In this document: piece after piece, positions 6,238 to 6,298 of the stretch
Position numbering within the stretch: position 1 is the stretch's first letter
How the letters are laid out: each line of letters begins with the position of its first letter
Source: Eshraghiella sp964576255
GTDB taxonomy: Bacteria; Bacillota; Clostridia; Lachnospirales; Lachnospiraceae
Reading direction: 5' to 3'
DNA length: 6,298 bases
NCBI GenBank assembly: GCA_964576255.1
Contig: CAZNUK010000092.1
Location: forward strand, 1 to 6,298
Made by a program: the position numbers and the translations under genes
The notes under the pieces: generated by a model
The model's database searches: none
Seen by the model: the letters and a program-made list of their open reading frames with translations, nothing else
Told to the model about the DNA's origin: nothing

Positions 6238-6298
6238 TAGCCTGTAGGGGAATCGAACCCCTGTTTCCGCCGTGAGAGGGCGGCGTCTTAACCGCTTG
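6238..6298 (-). tRNA. tRNA-Glu, anticodon CUC (partial; 5' end outside window)
   Basis: The complement of 6298-6238 reads as the 3' three quarters of a tRNA. Part of the D-arm (CAAGCGGTTAAGACG) is present. The anticodon stem CCGCC/GGCGG (6283-6279 with 6271-6267) closes the loop CTCTCAC, whose anticodon CTC lies at 6276-6274. The T-arm is AGGGG-TTCGATT-CCCCT. The 3' acceptor strand ACAGGCT spans 6245-6239, with discriminator A at 6238. CUC reads the GAG codon for glutamate, and the anticodon arm closely resembles known bacterial tRNA-Glu. The bases after the discriminator are CTT, so CCA must be added by the CCA-adding enzyme. The first dozen or so bases and the promoter lie beyond the window. 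Confidence 0.93.

Overview
The window is AT-rich, gene-dense bacterial DNA. It suggests a low-GC Gram-positive of the class Clostridia, and a Lachnospiraceae-like genome is my best guess. The signs are a Gram-positive-type PolC tail, clean AGGAG-type ribosome binding sites, a Ddl with an enlarged N-terminal domain, a lipobox lipoprotein and a tRNA gene without an encoded CCA. The family-level placement is inference; no species can be named from the sequence alone.

Region 1 (1-4405, all + strand) is a tight run of four genes. They are the last 92 codons of polC (replicative DNA polymerase III alpha subunit), an M3-family zinc oligoendopeptidase, ddl (D-alanine--D-alanine ligase) and murF (which joins D-Ala-D-Ala to the UDP-MurNAc-tripeptide). 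The first gap is 17 bases, the peptidase stop overlaps the ddl start by one base, and murF starts on the base after the ddl stop. No terminator or obvious promoter interrupts the run, so co-transcription is likely. Ddl and MurF catalyse consecutive cytoplasmic steps of peptidoglycan precursor synthesis. The peptidase is a cytoplasmic peptide-degrading enzyme whose link to them is unproven.

Region 2 (4406-6105, + strand) is a separate unit. A 116-base intergenic region holds promoter-like elements and a short repeated octamer. It is followed by a gene for a secreted, lipid-anchored, extremely acidic protein of unknown function (about 159 Asp/Glu against 18 Lys/Arg in 502 residues), closed by a strong intrinsic terminator.

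Region 3 (6106-6298) is a short non-coding stretch with two hairpins, then the 3' part of a tRNA-Glu(CUC) gene on the minus strand, cut by the window end. The lipoprotein gene and the tRNA converge, and each has its own terminator in the gap between them.

Most of the window is conventional housekeeping sequence. The least explained element is the hyper-acidic lipoprotein with its repeat-bearing promoter region. I do not see a defence system, mobile element, CRISPR array or evident new multi-gene system.
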